From NCBI GenBank assembly GCA_913055565.1, contig CAJXKP010000031.1, positions 1 through 33,994 on the forward strand: a stretch of DNA of 33,994 nt. The letters run 5' to 3'. Positions 1 to 8,902 of this stretch are shown piece after piece (position 1 is the stretch's first letter; every line of letters starts with the position of its first letter). Source of the DNA: an uncultured Ectothiorhodospiraceae bacterium (GTDB lineage Bacteria; Pseudomonadota; Gammaproteobacteria; Nitrococcales; Nitrococcaceae). The notes below the pieces were generated by a model. The model saw only the letters and a program-made list of their open reading frames with translations, made no database searches and was not told where the DNA came from. The position numbers and the translations under genes are program-made.

Positions 1-67
1 GGGGTTCCGTCGGGCAACCGGCGGTTCTACCCGACCGGGCGCTGATGCCACGCCGCTACGGCAATAC

Positions 68-91
68 GTAGGAGCCCAGCCCCCTGGGCGA
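68..91 (+). repeat. REP-like hairpin, copy 1
   Basis: GTAGGA head followed by a perfect 6-bp stem GCCCAG-CCCC-CTGGGC (74-89) and a GA tail. It differs from the commonest copies (GCCGAG-CCCT-CTCGGC) by a compensated base pair, so the hairpin is conserved rather than the primary sequence. It is followed, as in copies 2 and 7, by GGCGCTCTGG. Confidence 0.7.
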
Positions 92-165
92 TTTAGGCGC
101 TCTGGGGATCCGGCTAGTATCTTGGGCGCCTGCGCTGGGCGCCGGGTAGGTGAGGCGCCGCGTAA

Positions 166-193
166 TTGAACTGGCGTCGGCGGGGCGTTATCC
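166..193 (+). promoter_or_regulatory. Possible sigma70 promoter of tpiA-secG
   Basis: TTGAAC (166-171) and TTATCC (188-193) are separated by 16 bases, about 95 bases before the tpiA start. The match is modest in GC-rich DNA, and the gene could instead be read from an upstream promoter outside the window. Confidence 0.3.
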
Positions 194-288
194 TTGCGCG
201 CCGGTCGGGCGAACGTGCCCGCGGCGGTGTCGCCCCCTTAAGGGTCGGATATCGATTCGCAAGGAATCCAATCATCAGGAGCGTTGGC

Positions 289-1044
289 ATGCGTACCCCC
301 CTGATCGCCGGTAACTGGAAAATGAATGGCACCTGCTCGAGCGCGGCCGAGCTAGCCCGCTCACTGGTGGACCACGTCGCGACAGATGCGCCCTGTGAGT
401 GGGCGGTCTGCCCGCCTTTCGTGCATACCCCGGCGGTGGCGGAGCAGCTCACGGGCAGCTCGATCCAGATCGGTAGCCAAAACGTGTGCGATAAGGATCA
501 GGGCGCGGCCACCGGCGAGGTCGCTGGTGATATGCTCACCGACATCGGGTGCCGCTACGCCATCGTTGGTCACTCCGAGCGACGGGAGCTCTACGGCGAG
601 GACGACCAGTTGGTAGCCCGTCGCTTCGTTGCCGCTCAGCGGCACGGGCTGGTGCCTATCCTCTGTGTTGGCGAGACGCTATCGCAGCGTAACGCCGGCG
701 AGGCCGAGACGGTCCTGCGTCATCAGCTTGAGGCCGTCTTCCAGGCCGCAGGCGAGGGCGGTCTCGCCCAGTCGGTAATTGCCTACGAGCCCGTTTGGGC
801 CATTGGTACGGGCGAGACGGCTACCCCGGAGCAGGCCCAGGCGATGCATGCCTTCATCCGCGAGCTGGTCCGCGAGCGCGACGCCGCGACGGCGGACAAG
901 CTGCGTATCCTCTACGGCGGGAGTATGAAGGCTAAGAACGCCGCCGAGCTGCTGGCCTGCGAGGACGTCGACGGCGGTCTAATCGGCGGTGCGTCGCTGG
1001 ACGCTGAGGGTTTTGCCGCCATTGGCGCGGCCACTCGCTCGTAA
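289..1044 (+). CDS. tpiA: Triose-phosphate isomerase
   Basis: Interconverts dihydroxyacetone phosphate and glyceraldehyde 3-phosphate in glycolysis and gluconeogenesis; a cytosolic TIM barrel. The 251-residue protein has the usual length. Its N-terminal GNWKMN motif supplies Asn9 and Lys11, His95 is the electrophile in GHSERR, and Glu167 is the catalytic base in AYEPVW, followed by the flexible loop 6 (AIGTG). The phosphate-binding YGGS and GGAS loops are present near the C-terminus. The ATG at 289 is chosen because the protein then begins exactly as the family does, and CAGGAG lies eight bases upstream; the frame stays open back to 166 but the extra residues match nothing. secG follows after 30 bases, the usual proteobacterial order, so the two are probably cotranscribed. 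Confidence 0.97.
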   Translation: MRTPLIAGNWKMNGTCSSAAELARSLVDHVATDAPCEWAVCPPFVHTPAVAEQLTGSSIQIGSQNVCDKDQGAATGEVAGDMLTDIGCRYAIVGHSERRELYGEDDQLVARRFVAAQRHGLVPILCVGETLSQRNAGEAETVLRHQLEAVFQAAGEGGLAQSVIAYEPVWAIGTGETATPEQAQAMHAFIRELVRERDAATADKLRILYGGSMKAKNAAELLACEDVDGGLIGGASLDAEGFAAIGAATRS

Positions 1045-1074
1045 CGCCACCCCGCGCCTAATCACGGAACCATC

Positions 1075-1551
1075 ATGACGACGCAACTGCTACTCATCAT
1101 CCACGTCATCGTCTGCCTAGGCATTATCGGCCTGGTGCTGATTCAGCACGGCAAGGGCGCGGACGCTGGCGCGGCCTTCGGCAGTGGCGCCTCCGGAACG
1201 GTCTTTGGCTCCGGTGGATCGGCCTCTTTCCTGACGCGTCTGACGGCATTGTTCGCCACTGGCTTCTTCGTCTCCAGCCTCTTGCTGGCGATGTTCGCGG
1301 GCACCTATCAGAGTGGTGAGAGTGTTGTGACCGGAGCGGGGCAGCGGGTCACGGCCGATGATGGTGCTAGCGAAGGCAGCGATAGCACGAGTTCCTCGGC
1401 GCCTGCGCCAGCGGAGACGTCGGACAACGATAACGGCTCGTCCAGCGGCACTGACGCGAGCGATGACTCGATGTCGCCGGCCCCCGCCGGCAATGGCGAT
1501 GACGCCCAAGGGGCCGATGGCGGTGTCGAACCCGCTCCTGCTGGTTCCTGA
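1075..1551 (+). CDS. secG: Preprotein translocase subunit SecG
   Basis: Small inner-membrane subunit of the SecYEG channel, which assists SecA-driven protein export. The 158-residue product has two predicted membrane helices (about residues 3-23 and 52-73) separated by the glycine-rich cytoplasmic loop typical of SecG (GKGADAGAAFGSG, then GTVFGSGG). After residue 80 comes a roughly 75-residue tail rich in Asp, Ser, Gly, Ala and Pro. Such low-complexity tails are common in proteobacterial SecG, and the acidity here fits a halophile. The gene sits between tpiA and tRNA-Leu, as in E. coli. The ribosome-binding site is weak, so translation may be coupled to tpiA. Confidence 0.95.
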   Translation: MTTQLLLIIHVIVCLGIIGLVLIQHGKGADAGAAFGSGASGTVFGSGGSASFLTRLTALFATGFFVSSLLLAMFAGTYQSGESVVTGAGQRVTADDGASEGSDSTSSSAPAPAETSDNDNGSSSGTDASDDSMSPAPAGNGDDAQGADGGVEPAPAGS

Positions 1552-1608
1552 GCGGCGTTGCCAGACATCGCCGCCGTTGGTACTCTACGCACGGATATGA
1601 ACGATTTT

Positions 1609-1693
1609 GCGGATGTGGTGGAAAAGGTAGACACGCTGTCTTGAGGAGGCAGTGGCGCAAGCCGTGCCGGTTCGAGTCCGGCCATCCGCACCA
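1609..1693 (+). tRNA. leuU: tRNA-Leu (anticodon GAG)
   Basis: 85 bases including the encoded CCA. The acceptor stem GCGGATG pairs with CATCCGC. The anticodon stem CTGTC/GGCAG encloses the loop TTGAGGA with anticodon GAG. A long variable arm (GGC-GCAA-GCC) marks it as class II, and the T arm GCCGG-TTCGAGT-CCGGC is intact. Position after secG and the anticodon match leuU of E. coli. No separate promoter is obvious, so it is probably processed from the tpiA-secG transcript. Confidence 0.97.
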
Positions 1694-1707
1694 GTTACTC
1701 CTGCCTT

Positions 1708-1730
1708 AGCGATCGAATCGCTTCTTATTT
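1708..1730 (+). terminator. Possible terminator after tRNA-Leu
   Basis: A short perfect stem, AGCGAT-CGA-ATCGCT (1708-1722), is followed by TCTTATTT. It lies between the tRNA and the nuo promoter. The stem is short and the T tract is interrupted, so it would be a weak terminator. Confidence 0.45.
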
Positions 1731-1768
1731 AACCTCCTGACTCCTCGGGATTTTGGGTTGCCTCTCGT

Positions 1769-1798
1769 TTGACACCGTCGAACCGTCAACCCTAGACT
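1769..1798 (+). promoter_or_regulatory. Sigma70 promoter of the nuo operon
   Basis: A perfect -35 TTGACA (1769-1774) and a -10 TAGACT (1793-1798) with an 18-base spacer, ending about 28 bases before the nuoA start. It is the only good promoter match between tRNA-Leu and nuoA, and gives the operon a short leader. Confidence 0.6.
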
Positions 1799-1826
1799 AA
1801 ACCGAGCATCCGGGAGGCACACCGAG

Positions 1827-2225
1827 ATGCCTTCCGACCTCGATTTACCTACCGACGGCGAGTGGCGCATGGTTGAGAGTTACCTGCCGGTCCTGGTTTT
1901 TATCGTCATGGCTCTTGGGCTGGGCGTGCTGCTAATGGCGCTTGGCTTCATCCTAGCGCCGAGGAACCCGGACGACGAGAAGTTGTCTCCATATGAGTGT
2001 GGCTTCGAGGCCTTTGAGGACTCACGCATGCAGTTCGACGTGCGCTATTACCTCGTGGCCATCCTGTTCATCATCTTTGACCTGGAGATCGCCTTTCTAT
2101 TCCCCTGGGCTATCGTGCTGGAACAGATCGGTCTGTTCGGGTTCGGCTCCATGGCGGTCTTTGTTGGGCTTCTCTTGGTCGGGTTTCTCTACGAGTGGAA
2201 GAAGGGGGCCTTGGAATGGGAGTAG
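1827..2225 (+). CDS. nuoA: NADH-quinone oxidoreductase subunit A
   Basis: Membrane subunit of respiratory complex I, placed at the junction of the membrane arm and the quinone site. The 132-residue protein has three predicted membrane helices. It carries the family loop SPYECGF (54-60) and the acidic helix motif [12 protein letters not shown] (84-95). The ATG at 1827 is supported by GGGAGG at 1812-1817; a later ATG at 1869 would remove only a non-conserved N-terminus. It is the first gene of a 14-gene operon in which successive genes overlap or lie within about 50 bases. Its end overlaps nuoB. Confidence 0.96.
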   Translation: MPSDLDLPTDGEWRMVESYLPVLVFIVMALGLGVLLMALGFILAPRNPDDEKLSPYECGFEAFEDSRMQFDVRYYLVAILFIIFDLEIAFLFPWAIVLEQIGLFGFGSMAVFVGLLLVGFLYEWKKGALEWE

Positions 2226-2692
2226 AGGGCGTCCTGGATAAGGGCTTCACCACGACGACGGCGGATAAGCTCATCAATTGGGCGCGCACCGGGTCGCTGT
2301 GGCCCATGACCTTCGGTCTCGCCTGCTGCGCTATCGAGATGATGCACGCCGGTGCGGCGCGCTACGACATGGATCGATTCGGCATGATCTTTCGGCCATC
2401 GCCGCGCCAGTCCGACGTCATGATCGTGGCCGGCACATTGGTCAATAAGATGGCGCCAGCGCTGCGTAAGGTCTATGATCAGATGGCCGATCCCAAATGG
2501 GTGATCTCCATGGGGTCGTGCGCCAATGGGGGTGGCTACTACACCTACTCTTACTCCGTCACACGCGGCTGCGACCGCATCGTGCCGGTCGACATCTATG
2601 TGCCGGGTTGCCCGCCGACGGCGGAGGCGCTGCTCTACGGCGTGGTCCAGCTCCAGAACAAGATCCACCGCACCAACACCATCGCGCGGTAA
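2216..2692 (+). CDS. nuoB: NADH-quinone oxidoreductase subunit B
   Basis: Peripheral-arm subunit holding cluster N2, the last [4Fe-4S] centre before quinone. In the 158-residue product the ligands are visible: adjacent Cys37-Cys38 in [10 protein letters not shown], Cys102 in MGSC and Cys132 in PGCPP. The ATG at 2216 overlaps the end of nuoA by ten bases and has an AAGGGGG ribosome-binding site inside nuoA. An in-frame GTG at 2195 would add seven residues and is less likely. The quinone-site motif around [10 protein letters not shown] is intact. Confidence 0.96.
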   Translation: MGVEGVLDKGFTTTTADKLINWARTGSLWPMTFGLACCAIEMMHAGAARYDMDRFGMIFRPSPRQSDVMIVAGTLVNKMAPALRKVYDQMADPKWVISMGSCANGGGYYTYSYSVTRGCDRIVPVDIYVPGCPPTAEALLYGVVQLQNKIHRTNTIAR

Positions 2693-2702
2693 GGGGGGTA
2701 GG

Positions 2703-3428
2703 ATGCCGGCGTCGACAGACCAGCTCTGCCAGCGCGTGCGTGGCCGCCTAGGTGACCGCGTCGCAGGTCTGAGCGTTGCGCTCAATGAGGTGACCCTGGA
2801 GGTCCACCCCGATGACCTCTTCGCGGCCATGCGCGATCTTCGGGATGCCGAGGGGCTGGCCTTCAATCAGCTCATGGATATCGCGGGCGTAGACTACGCC
2901 GCCTACGGCGACGATGAGTGGATTACCGACGATGCCACGGCCTCTGGCTATAGCCGGGGCGTGGATGGCTTTAGCACGCCCCGCCTTGGCCTGACCGGGA
3001 TCTATGGCGTGCAGGAGATCCAATCGAACACCGGCCGCCGCTTCGCTGCCGTCTACCATCTCCAGTCGTTGACGCTGAACCACCGCCTACGGGTGCGCTG
3101 CTTCGCCGCGGATGATGACTTCCCGGTGCTCGATTCCGTGGTCGCCATTTGGGAAGCCGCGAACTGGTTCGAGCGCGAGGCCTTTGATCTGTTCGGGCTC
3201 ATCTTCGACGGGCACCCGGACCTGCGGCGCATCCTCACGGATTATGGCTTCGTTGGGCATCCGTTTAGGAAGGATTTCCCGCTGATCGGCAACGTCGAGG
3301 TTCGCTACGACGAGGAGCGCGGGCGTGTGGTCTACGAGCCGGTCACCCTGGAGCCGCGCGTGCTCGTGCCGCGGGTGATTCGCAAGGATAACCGTTACGT
3401 GGATCCAGAAAGCGCCCAGGAGGCCTGA
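2703..3428 (+). CDS. nuoC: NADH-quinone oxidoreductase subunit C
   Basis: The 30-kDa-type peripheral subunit of complex I, here a separate gene rather than fused to nuoD as in E. coli. The 241-residue protein ends with the family signature: an ERE-AFDLFG segment, then GHPDLRRIL and [10 protein letters not shown]. The ATG at 2703 follows a GGGGGGTAGG stretch that acts as ribosome-binding site. The frame remains open further upstream through nuoB, but that part is antisense-like and unrelated to the family. One base separates its stop from nuoD. Confidence 0.95.
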   Translation: MPASTDQLCQRVRGRLGDRVAGLSVALNEVTLEVHPDDLFAAMRDLRDAEGLAFNQLMDIAGVDYAAYGDDEWITDDATASGYSRGVDGFSTPRLGLTGIYGVQEIQSNTGRRFAAVYHLQSLTLNHRLRVRCFAADDDFPVLDSVVAIWEAANWFEREAFDLFGLIFDGHPDLRRILTDYGFVGHPFRKDFPLIGNVEVRYDEERGRVVYEPVTLEPRVLVPRVIRKDNRYVDPESAQEA

Positions 3429-3429
3429 G

Positions 3430-4683
3430 ATGGCGGAGATTAGCAGCTACACCATCAACTTTGGGCCTCAGCATCCAGCGGCCCACGGCGTCTTGCGCCT
3501 GGTTCTGGAGATGGACGGCGAGACGGTCCGGCGCGCCGATCCGCATATCGGCTTGCTCCACCGCGCCACCGAGAAGCTCGCCGAAAGCAAGCCGTACAAC
3601 CAAAGCATCGGCTACATGGACCGCCTCGACTACGTGTCCATGATGTGCAATGAGCACGCCTATGTACTGGCTATCGAGAAGCTGCTTGGGGTGACGCCGC
3701 CCATTCGGGCGCAGTACATCCGGGTGATGTTCGACGAGATCACGCGCATACTCAACCACCTCATGTGGCTCGGCGCGCACGGCCTGGACGTCGGCGCCAT
3801 GACGGTCTTTCTCTACGCCTTCAAGGAGCGCGAGAACCTCATGGACTGCTACGAGGCGGTCAGTGGCGCCCGCATGCACGCGACCTATTACCGCCCCGGC
3901 GGCGTGTATCGCGATCTGCCCGCGCGCATGCCTCAGTATCAGGCCTCTCACGCCCGCTCGCAGAAGGACTTGGACCGGCTTAACTCGGATCGGCAGGGCT
4001 CGCTGTTGGATTTCATCGACGCCTTCTGCGAGCGTTTCCCGCAGAGTATCGACGAGTTTGAGGCCCTGTTAACCGATAATCGTATCTGGAAGCAACGCCT
4101 CGTGGACGTTGCGGTGGTATCGCCGGAGCGTGCCATCCAGATGGGCTTCGCGGGGCCGATGCTGCGCGGTTCCGGTGTCGAATGGGATCTGCGCAAGATG
4201 CAGCCCTACGAGGTCTACGACCGCATGGACTTCGATGTGCCCGTGGGGCGTAATGGCGACTGTTATGACCGCTACCTCGTACGCATCGAGGAGATGCGCC
4301 AGTCCGTGCGCATCATCAAGCAGTGCGTCGATTGGCTCCGCCACAACGACGGGCCGGTGACGATCGACGACCACAAGATCGTGCCACCGTCGCGTGAGGA
4401 GATGAAGGACGACATGGAGTCCTTGATCCATCACTTTAAGCTGTTCACGGAAGGCTACTGCCCGCCGGAGGGCGAGGCCTATGCGGCGGTTGAGGCGCCC
4501 AAGGGCGAGTTCGGCGCCTACATCGTCTCCGACGGTGCTAACAAGCCCTATCGGCTCAAGCTGCGTCCCCCGGGTTATACCCATTTGGCCGCCATGGACG
4601 AGATGGTGTCGGGGCATATGCTCGCGGACGTGGTCACGGTAATGGGCACGATGGATATCGTCTTCGGGGAGATCGACCGGTGA
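3430..4683 (+). CDS. nuoD: NADH-quinone oxidoreductase subunit D
   Basis: The 49-kDa-type subunit, related to the large subunit of [NiFe] hydrogenases but without the metal site; with NuoB it forms the quinone-reduction pocket. The 417-residue length is standard. The N-terminal [10 protein letters not shown] (about 11-20) carries the quinone-site histidine, followed by [12 protein letters not shown]. The C-terminus ends with the canonical FGEIDR. The gene abuts nuoC and its stop overlaps the nuoE start. Confidence 0.96.
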   Translation: MAEISSYTINFGPQHPAAHGVLRLVLEMDGETVRRADPHIGLLHRATEKLAESKPYNQSIGYMDRLDYVSMMCNEHAYVLAIEKLLGVTPPIRAQYIRVMFDEITRILNHLMWLGAHGLDVGAMTVFLYAFKERENLMDCYEAVSGARMHATYYRPGGVYRDLPARMPQYQASHARSQKDLDRLNSDRQGSLLDFIDAFCERFPQSIDEFEALLTDNRIWKQRLVDVAVVSPERAIQMGFAGPMLRGSGVEWDLRKMQPYEVYDRMDFDVPVGRNGDCYDRYLVRIEEMRQSVRIIKQCVDWLRHNDGPVTIDDHKIVPPSREEMKDDMESLIHHFKLFTEGYCPPEGEAYAAVEAPKGEFGAYIVSDGANKPYRLKLRPPGYTHLAAMDEMVSGHMLADVVTVMGTMDIVFGEIDR

Positions 4684-5189
4684 CGTCGCAACGACTTGCT
4701 TATACCTACTTGAGCGACCACCAGCGTGAGGCCATCGACAGCTGGCGAGCCCGGTTCCCGGATCACGATCAGGGCCGGCAGTCCGCCGTTATCCAGGCCT
4801 TGCACATTGCTCAGGAGGGCAACGGCGGCTGGCTGTCGCAGCAGATGCTGGATGCCGTGGCGGATTACCTCGAACTGACCCCGGTTCGGGTCTATGAGGT
4901 CGCTACCTTCTATTCGATGTTCCACTTGCATCCGGTCGGGCGGCATAAGGTCAACATCTGTCAGAACATCAGCTGCATGCTCTGTGGCTCCGACGAGCTG
5001 GTCCGGCATATCGAGCAGCACCTGGGAATCGGCCTCGGGGAGACCACGGCGGATGGCCGGATCACGCTGGTGCCCGAGGATGAGTGCCTCGCCGCCTGTA
5101 CGGGCGCGCCCATGATGCTCGTGGATGAGCACTACTACACGGATCTCACGCCGGAGAAGGCGACCGCGATCCTGGATAGCCTGGAGTAG
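4680..5189 (+). CDS. nuoE: NADH-quinone oxidoreductase subunit E
   Basis: The 24-kDa-type subunit of the NADH-dehydrogenase module with a thioredoxin-like [2Fe-2S] cluster (N1a). In the 169-residue product the ligands Cys94 and Cys99 (CQNISC) and Cys136 and Cys140 (CLAAC) show the C-x4-C and C-x3-C spacing. It starts with GTG at 4680, overlapping the TGA of nuoD in a GTGA junction, which implies translational coupling. Confidence 0.95.
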   Translation: MTSQRLAYTYLSDHQREAIDSWRARFPDHDQGRQSAVIQALHIAQEGNGGWLSQQMLDAVADYLELTPVRVYEVATFYSMFHLHPVGRHKVNICQNISCMLCGSDELVRHIEQHLGIGLGETTADGRITLVPEDECLAACTGAPMMLVDEHYYTDLTPEKATAILDSLE

Positions 5190-5191
5190 CC

Positions 5192-6472
5192 ATGGTTAAC
5201 GACGTCTGCTACGCGACGCTGAAGTACGACCAGCCGTGGACCCTGGATAACTACTACCGCGAGGGGGGCTACGAGGCCCTCAAACGCGTCCTAGACGGCC
5301 CCATGGATCGGGGCGAGATCATCGACGAGATCAAGAAGGCGACCCTTCGCGGCCGCGGCGGCGCCGGCTTCTCGACCGGCATGAAATGGGGCTTCATGCC
5401 GCGCGACGCACCGGGCCAGAAGTATCTCATCTGCAACTCCGATGAGTCCGAGCCCGGTACCTGTAAGGATCGCCACCTGCTGCGGTTCAACCCGCATGCC
5501 CTGGTGGAGGGGATGATCATCTCCGGCTACGCCATGGGCGCCACGGTGGGTTATAACTACCTGCGCGGCGAGTTCATGAAGGAGCCCTTCGAGCGCATCG
5601 AGGAGGCCGTGCGCGAGGCGCGAGAGGCCGGCTTCCTAGGGGAGAATATCCTGGGGTCCGGCGTTGATTTCGAGATGCACAACCTCATCGGCGCCGGCGC
5701 CTACATCTGCGGCGAGGAGACCGGTCTGCTGGAATCCATTGAGGGCAAGCGCGGCCTGCCGCGTAACAAGCCGCCGTTTCCGGCACAGTACGGCATCTAC
5801 GGCCGGCCCGCGACCGTCAATAACACCGAGACCATCGCCTCCGTGCCGACCGTCATGCGCCGCGGCGCGGACTGGTTCCTGGAGCAGGGCAGGCCCAACA
5901 ACGGCGGGACCAAGCTGTTCTGCGTCTCGGGGCATGTTAATAGCCCGGGTGTCTTCGAGATCCCCCTAGGCATGCCGTTCAAGGAGCTGTTGGGAATGGC
6001 CGGCGGCGTCCGTGACGGGCGTAAGCTCAAGGCCGTCATTCCGGGTGGTACCTCGATGCCGGCGTTGCCGGGCGAGGAGATGATGGAGCTCGACATGGAC
6101 TTCGACAGCCTCGCCAAGGCCAAGTCGGGCCTCGGCTCGGGTGGGCTCGTGGTCATGGACGATACCACCGATATGGTCGAGGTCTGCCTGCGCATCTCCC
6201 GCTTCTACTACGCGGAATCGTGCGGTCAGTGCACGCCGTGTCGGGAGGGAACCGGCTGGATGCACCGGGTCATCAAGCGCATCTACCAAGGCAAGGGCAG
6301 CTACGACGACATCGAGCTGCTCGAGGCAGCGGCCGGGCAGATCGCCGGCCACACGATCTGCGCCTTTGGCGAGGCCTCCGCCTGGCCGGTTCAGGGGATC
6401 CTCAGGCACTGGCGTCACGAGTTCGAGCACTACGTGGAGCACGGGCGCTCCATGGTGGAGGCAGCAGCATGA
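5192..6472 (+). CDS. nuoF: NADH-quinone oxidoreductase subunit F
   Basis: The 51-kDa-type subunit that binds NADH and FMN and takes the hydride that starts electron transfer. In 426 residues the FMN/NADH glycine-rich segment RGRGGAGFSTGMKW (53-66), the CNSDESEPGT loop (81-90) and ICGEETGLLESIEG (172-185) are all present. The N3 [4Fe-4S] ligands are Cys344, Cys347, Cys350 (CGQCTPC) and Cys390. It follows nuoE by two bases and ends in an ATGA overlap with nuoG. Confidence 0.97.
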   Translation: MVNDVCYATLKYDQPWTLDNYYREGGYEALKRVLDGPMDRGEIIDEIKKATLRGRGGAGFSTGMKWGFMPRDAPGQKYLICNSDESEPGTCKDRHLLRFNPHALVEGMIISGYAMGATVGYNYLRGEFMKEPFERIEEAVREAREAGFLGENILGSGVDFEMHNLIGAGAYICGEETGLLESIEGKRGLPRNKPPFPAQYGIYGRPATVNNTETIASVPTVMRRGADWFLEQGRPNNGGTKLFCVSGHVNSPGVFEIPLGMPFKELLGMAGGVRDGRKLKAVIPGGTSMPALPGEEMMELDMDFDSLAKAKSGLGSGGLVVMDDTTDMVEVCLRISRFYYAESCGQCTPCREGTGWMHRVIKRIYQGKGSYDDIELLEAAAGQIAGHTICAFGEASAWPVQGILRHWRHEFEHYVEHGRSMVEAAA

Positions 6473-8868
6473 GCGCAAATCCCGAGCAGCCGGACGATCA
6501 GGTCACCATCACCATCGACGGGGCCGAGTACCAGGCCTCCAAGGGGGCGACCATCATCGAGGTCGCGGACGCCAACGGGGTCGATATCCCGCGCTTCTGC
6601 TACCACCCAAAGCTGACGGCACCGGCCAACTGCCGGATGTGCCTGGTCGACATCGAGATGAACGGCAAGGCGGCGCCTAAGCCGATGCCGGCCTGCATCA
6701 CCGCGATCGGTGACGGCATGGTTGTGCGCACCGAATCCGAACGCGCGGTAAGCGCTCAGCGCAACGTCATGGAGTTCCTGCTCATCAACCACCCGCTGGA
6801 CTGCCCGATCTGCGACCAGGGCGGCGAGTGTGAGCTCCAGGATCTGGCGCTGGGCTACGGCCGGGGTATCTCGCGCTTTACCGAGCGCAAGCGAGTCGTT
6901 GACGACGAGGACCTGGGGCCGCTTGTCGAGACCGAGATGACGCGCTGCATCCACTGCACGCGCTGCGTCCGCTTCCTCGACGAGATCGCTGGTACCTCGG
7001 AGCTGGGTGCCCTACATCGCGGTGAGCACACCGAGATCGGCACCTTCGTCGGCCGCGGCATCCACTCCGAGCTCTCGGGCAACGTCATCGATCTCTGTCC
7101 CGTCGGGGCGTTGACCAATAAGCCCTACCGCTACACGGCGCGGGCGTGGGAGATGCTCAGCCACCCCACGGTCGGCCCGCATGACGCCATCGGGTCCAAT
7201 ATCAGCCTCCATCAGGTCCGCGGCACTGTTAAGCGCGTCGTGCCGCGCAACAACGAGGCGGTCAACGAGACGTGGATCGCCGATCGCGACCGCTACAGCT
7301 ACCAAGGCATCTACGCCGAGGACCGGCTGCAAGAGCCCATCGCGCGCGATGGGGATAAGTGGCAGGCCATGGACTGGCAGGAGGCACTGGAATCCGTGGC
7401 GGGGCGGCTCAAAGAGGTCGCGGCCCAGGATCCGAGCCAAATCGCTGCCTGGGTGTCGCCGAGCGCGACCCTTGAGGAACAGTACCTGCTTAACCGTCTG
7501 ATGCGCGGGCTGGGCAGCGATAACGTGGACGTGCGGCTGCGTCAGGCTGATACGCGCGACGGCGATAGCCCATCGCCGGGCCTAGGCATGCCCATCGCGG
7601 CTACGGAGGATGTCGATGCCGCGCTGCTGGTCGGCAGCCATACACGCCACGATCAACCGCTGCTCAACCATCGCCTGCGTAAGGCCGGACTCAATGGCGC
7701 CCATATCATGGCGCTGGATACGCGGCGCCATGACTGGAATTACGAACTGAGTGAAGAGCTCGTGGCGCATCCCGATCAGTTGGCCCGTGAGCTCGCCCTC
7801 ATCGCGGCGGCCATGGCCGCCTACGTGGGTCGGGGCGTCGTTGAGGGCCTCCATGCCTATACCGGGGGCGCTGAGCCCGGCGATAATCATAAGCGAGTGG
7901 CTCAGCGCTTGGTCGATGCCGGCAGCGCGTTGGTCATGAGCGGCGATGCCGTCGAGCTTCACCAGGGCGGCGCCGATCTGCGCGCGTTGACAGCGCTAAT
8001 CGCGGAGCTAGCGGGCGCCCACCACGGGCAGCTCGGCACGGGCGCCAACGCTTTCGGTGGTTGGATCGCCGGCGCCGTACCGTATCGCGGTGCGGACGGT
8101 TCGCCGGCCCGGGGCATGAGCGTGGCCGAGACGATCGCCGATCCGCGGCGGTGTTACGTGGTGGTGAATCTTGAGCCCGAGCACGACTGCTTCGATGGTG
8201 CGGCGGCGCGGCGCGCCTTGGAAGCCGCTGAGACGGTCGTTGTTTTCTCGCCCTACGTGACTGAGGCCATGCGCGAGTACGCGGATGTTATTCTACCCAT
8301 CGGCGCGTTCGGCGAGACGGCAGGCACCTTTGTGAATGCGGAGGGGCGCTGGCAGACCTTCGCCGGCGTAGGTCGCCCCATTGGCGAGGCGCGACCTGCC
8401 TGGCGCGTCTTCCGCGTTCTCGGGAATCTGCTCTCCCTCGATCGGTTTGAGTACAACGCGCCCGACGAGATCCACGCCGAGCTGCAGGGCCTCTGGGAGC
8501 GCCAGGGTAATCCGAGCAACGGTGGTTGGCAGGGCCGGCCAGCCGAGCCATGGCTCGGCCATGGCAGCCTGGTGCGCGCTGGCAATACCGCCATCTATGG
8601 CACCGATCCGCTGGTGCGGCGCGGTGAGGCGCTCCAGCGAACGCCCCACGCGGGCGCGGCTAGGCCCACACTGAGCCCGGCGACGGCGCAGCAGCTCGGC
8701 GTTAATGACGGCGACTGGATCAGCCTGGATCAGGGCGGACCGTCGGTGCGGCTGCAGGCCAGCGTGGATGATGCGTTGGCCGATAGCACCGTCTGGCTGC
8801 CGGCGGGTCTTGAGGGTACGGCCGGGCTCGGCCCGGTCCACGGACCGATCAACATCCAGCGCACCTAA
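6469..8868 (+). CDS. nuoG: NADH-quinone oxidoreductase subunit G
   Basis: The 75-kDa-type iron-sulfur subunit that relays electrons from NuoF. In 799 residues, the N-terminal [2Fe-2S] domain has Cys44, Cys55, Cys58 and Cys76. The N5 cluster has His108, Cys112, Cys115 and Cys121, and the N4 cluster has Cys160, Cys163, Cys166 and Cys210. The remaining roughly 570 residues are the molybdopterin-oxidoreductase-like domain. The extra CxxC-type set that binds N7 in E. coli and Thermus is absent: the matching segment reads SHPTVGPHDAIGSN, without cysteines. The ATG at 6469 overlaps the nuoF stop (ATGA); upstream extension of the frame lies inside nuoF and is not used. Confidence 0.96.
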   Translation: MSANPEQPDDQVTITIDGAEYQASKGATIIEVADANGVDIPRFCYHPKLTAPANCRMCLVDIEMNGKAAPKPMPACITAIGDGMVVRTESERAVSAQRNVMEFLLINHPLDCPICDQGGECELQDLALGYGRGISRFTERKRVVDDEDLGPLVETEMTRCIHCTRCVRFLDEIAGTSELGALHRGEHTEIGTFVGRGIHSELSGNVIDLCPVGALTNKPYRYTARAWEMLSHPTVGPHDAIGSNISLHQVRGTVKRVVPRNNEAVNETWIADRDRYSYQGIYAEDRLQEPIARDGDKWQAMDWQEALESVAGRLKEVAAQDPSQIAAWVSPSATLEEQYLLNRLMRGLGSDNVDVRLRQADTRDGDSPSPGLGMPIAATEDVDAALLVGSHTRHDQPLLNHRLRKAGLNGAHIMALDTRRHDWNYELSEELVAHPDQLARELALIAAAMAAYVGRGVVEGLHAYTGGAEPGDNHKRVAQRLVDAGSALVMSGDAVELHQGGADLRALTALIAELAGAHHGQLGTGANAFGGWIAGAVPYRGADGSPARGMSVAETIADPRRCYVVVNLEPEHDCFDGAAARRALEAAETVVVFSPYVTEAMREYADVILPIGAFGETAGTFVNAEGRWQTFAGVGRPIGEARPAWRVFRVLGNLLSLDRFEYNAPDEIHAELQGLWERQGNPSNGGWQGRPAEPWLGHGSLVRAGNTAIYGTDPLVRRGEALQRTPHAGAARPTLSPATAQQLGVNDGDWISLDQGGPSVRLQASVDDALADSTVWLPAGLEGTAGLGPVHGPINIQRT

Positions 8869-8902
8869 GCAGCGTTAACGACTAAGGCGAGGCGATACGA
8901 GC

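Larger units (their letters stand above)
1..288. other. Non-coding region upstream of tpiA
   Basis: No gene can be supported here. A short open frame from the window edge ends at a TGA at 43-45 and could be the last 14 codons of an upstream gene, but it is too short to identify. The stretch holds a REP-like hairpin (68-91) and a possible promoter (166-193). An in-frame extension of tpiA reaches back to 166 but has no family support. Confidence 0.5.

Noticed and set aside
166..288. 41-codon N-terminal extension of tpiA
   Set aside because: No family similarity, arginine-rich out-of-frame look, and a good ribosome-binding site exists at the ATG at 289.
6220..6468. Upstream extension of nuoG inside nuoF
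   Set aside because: Arginine-rich, unlike any NuoG; the ATGA overlap start gives the exact family N-terminus.
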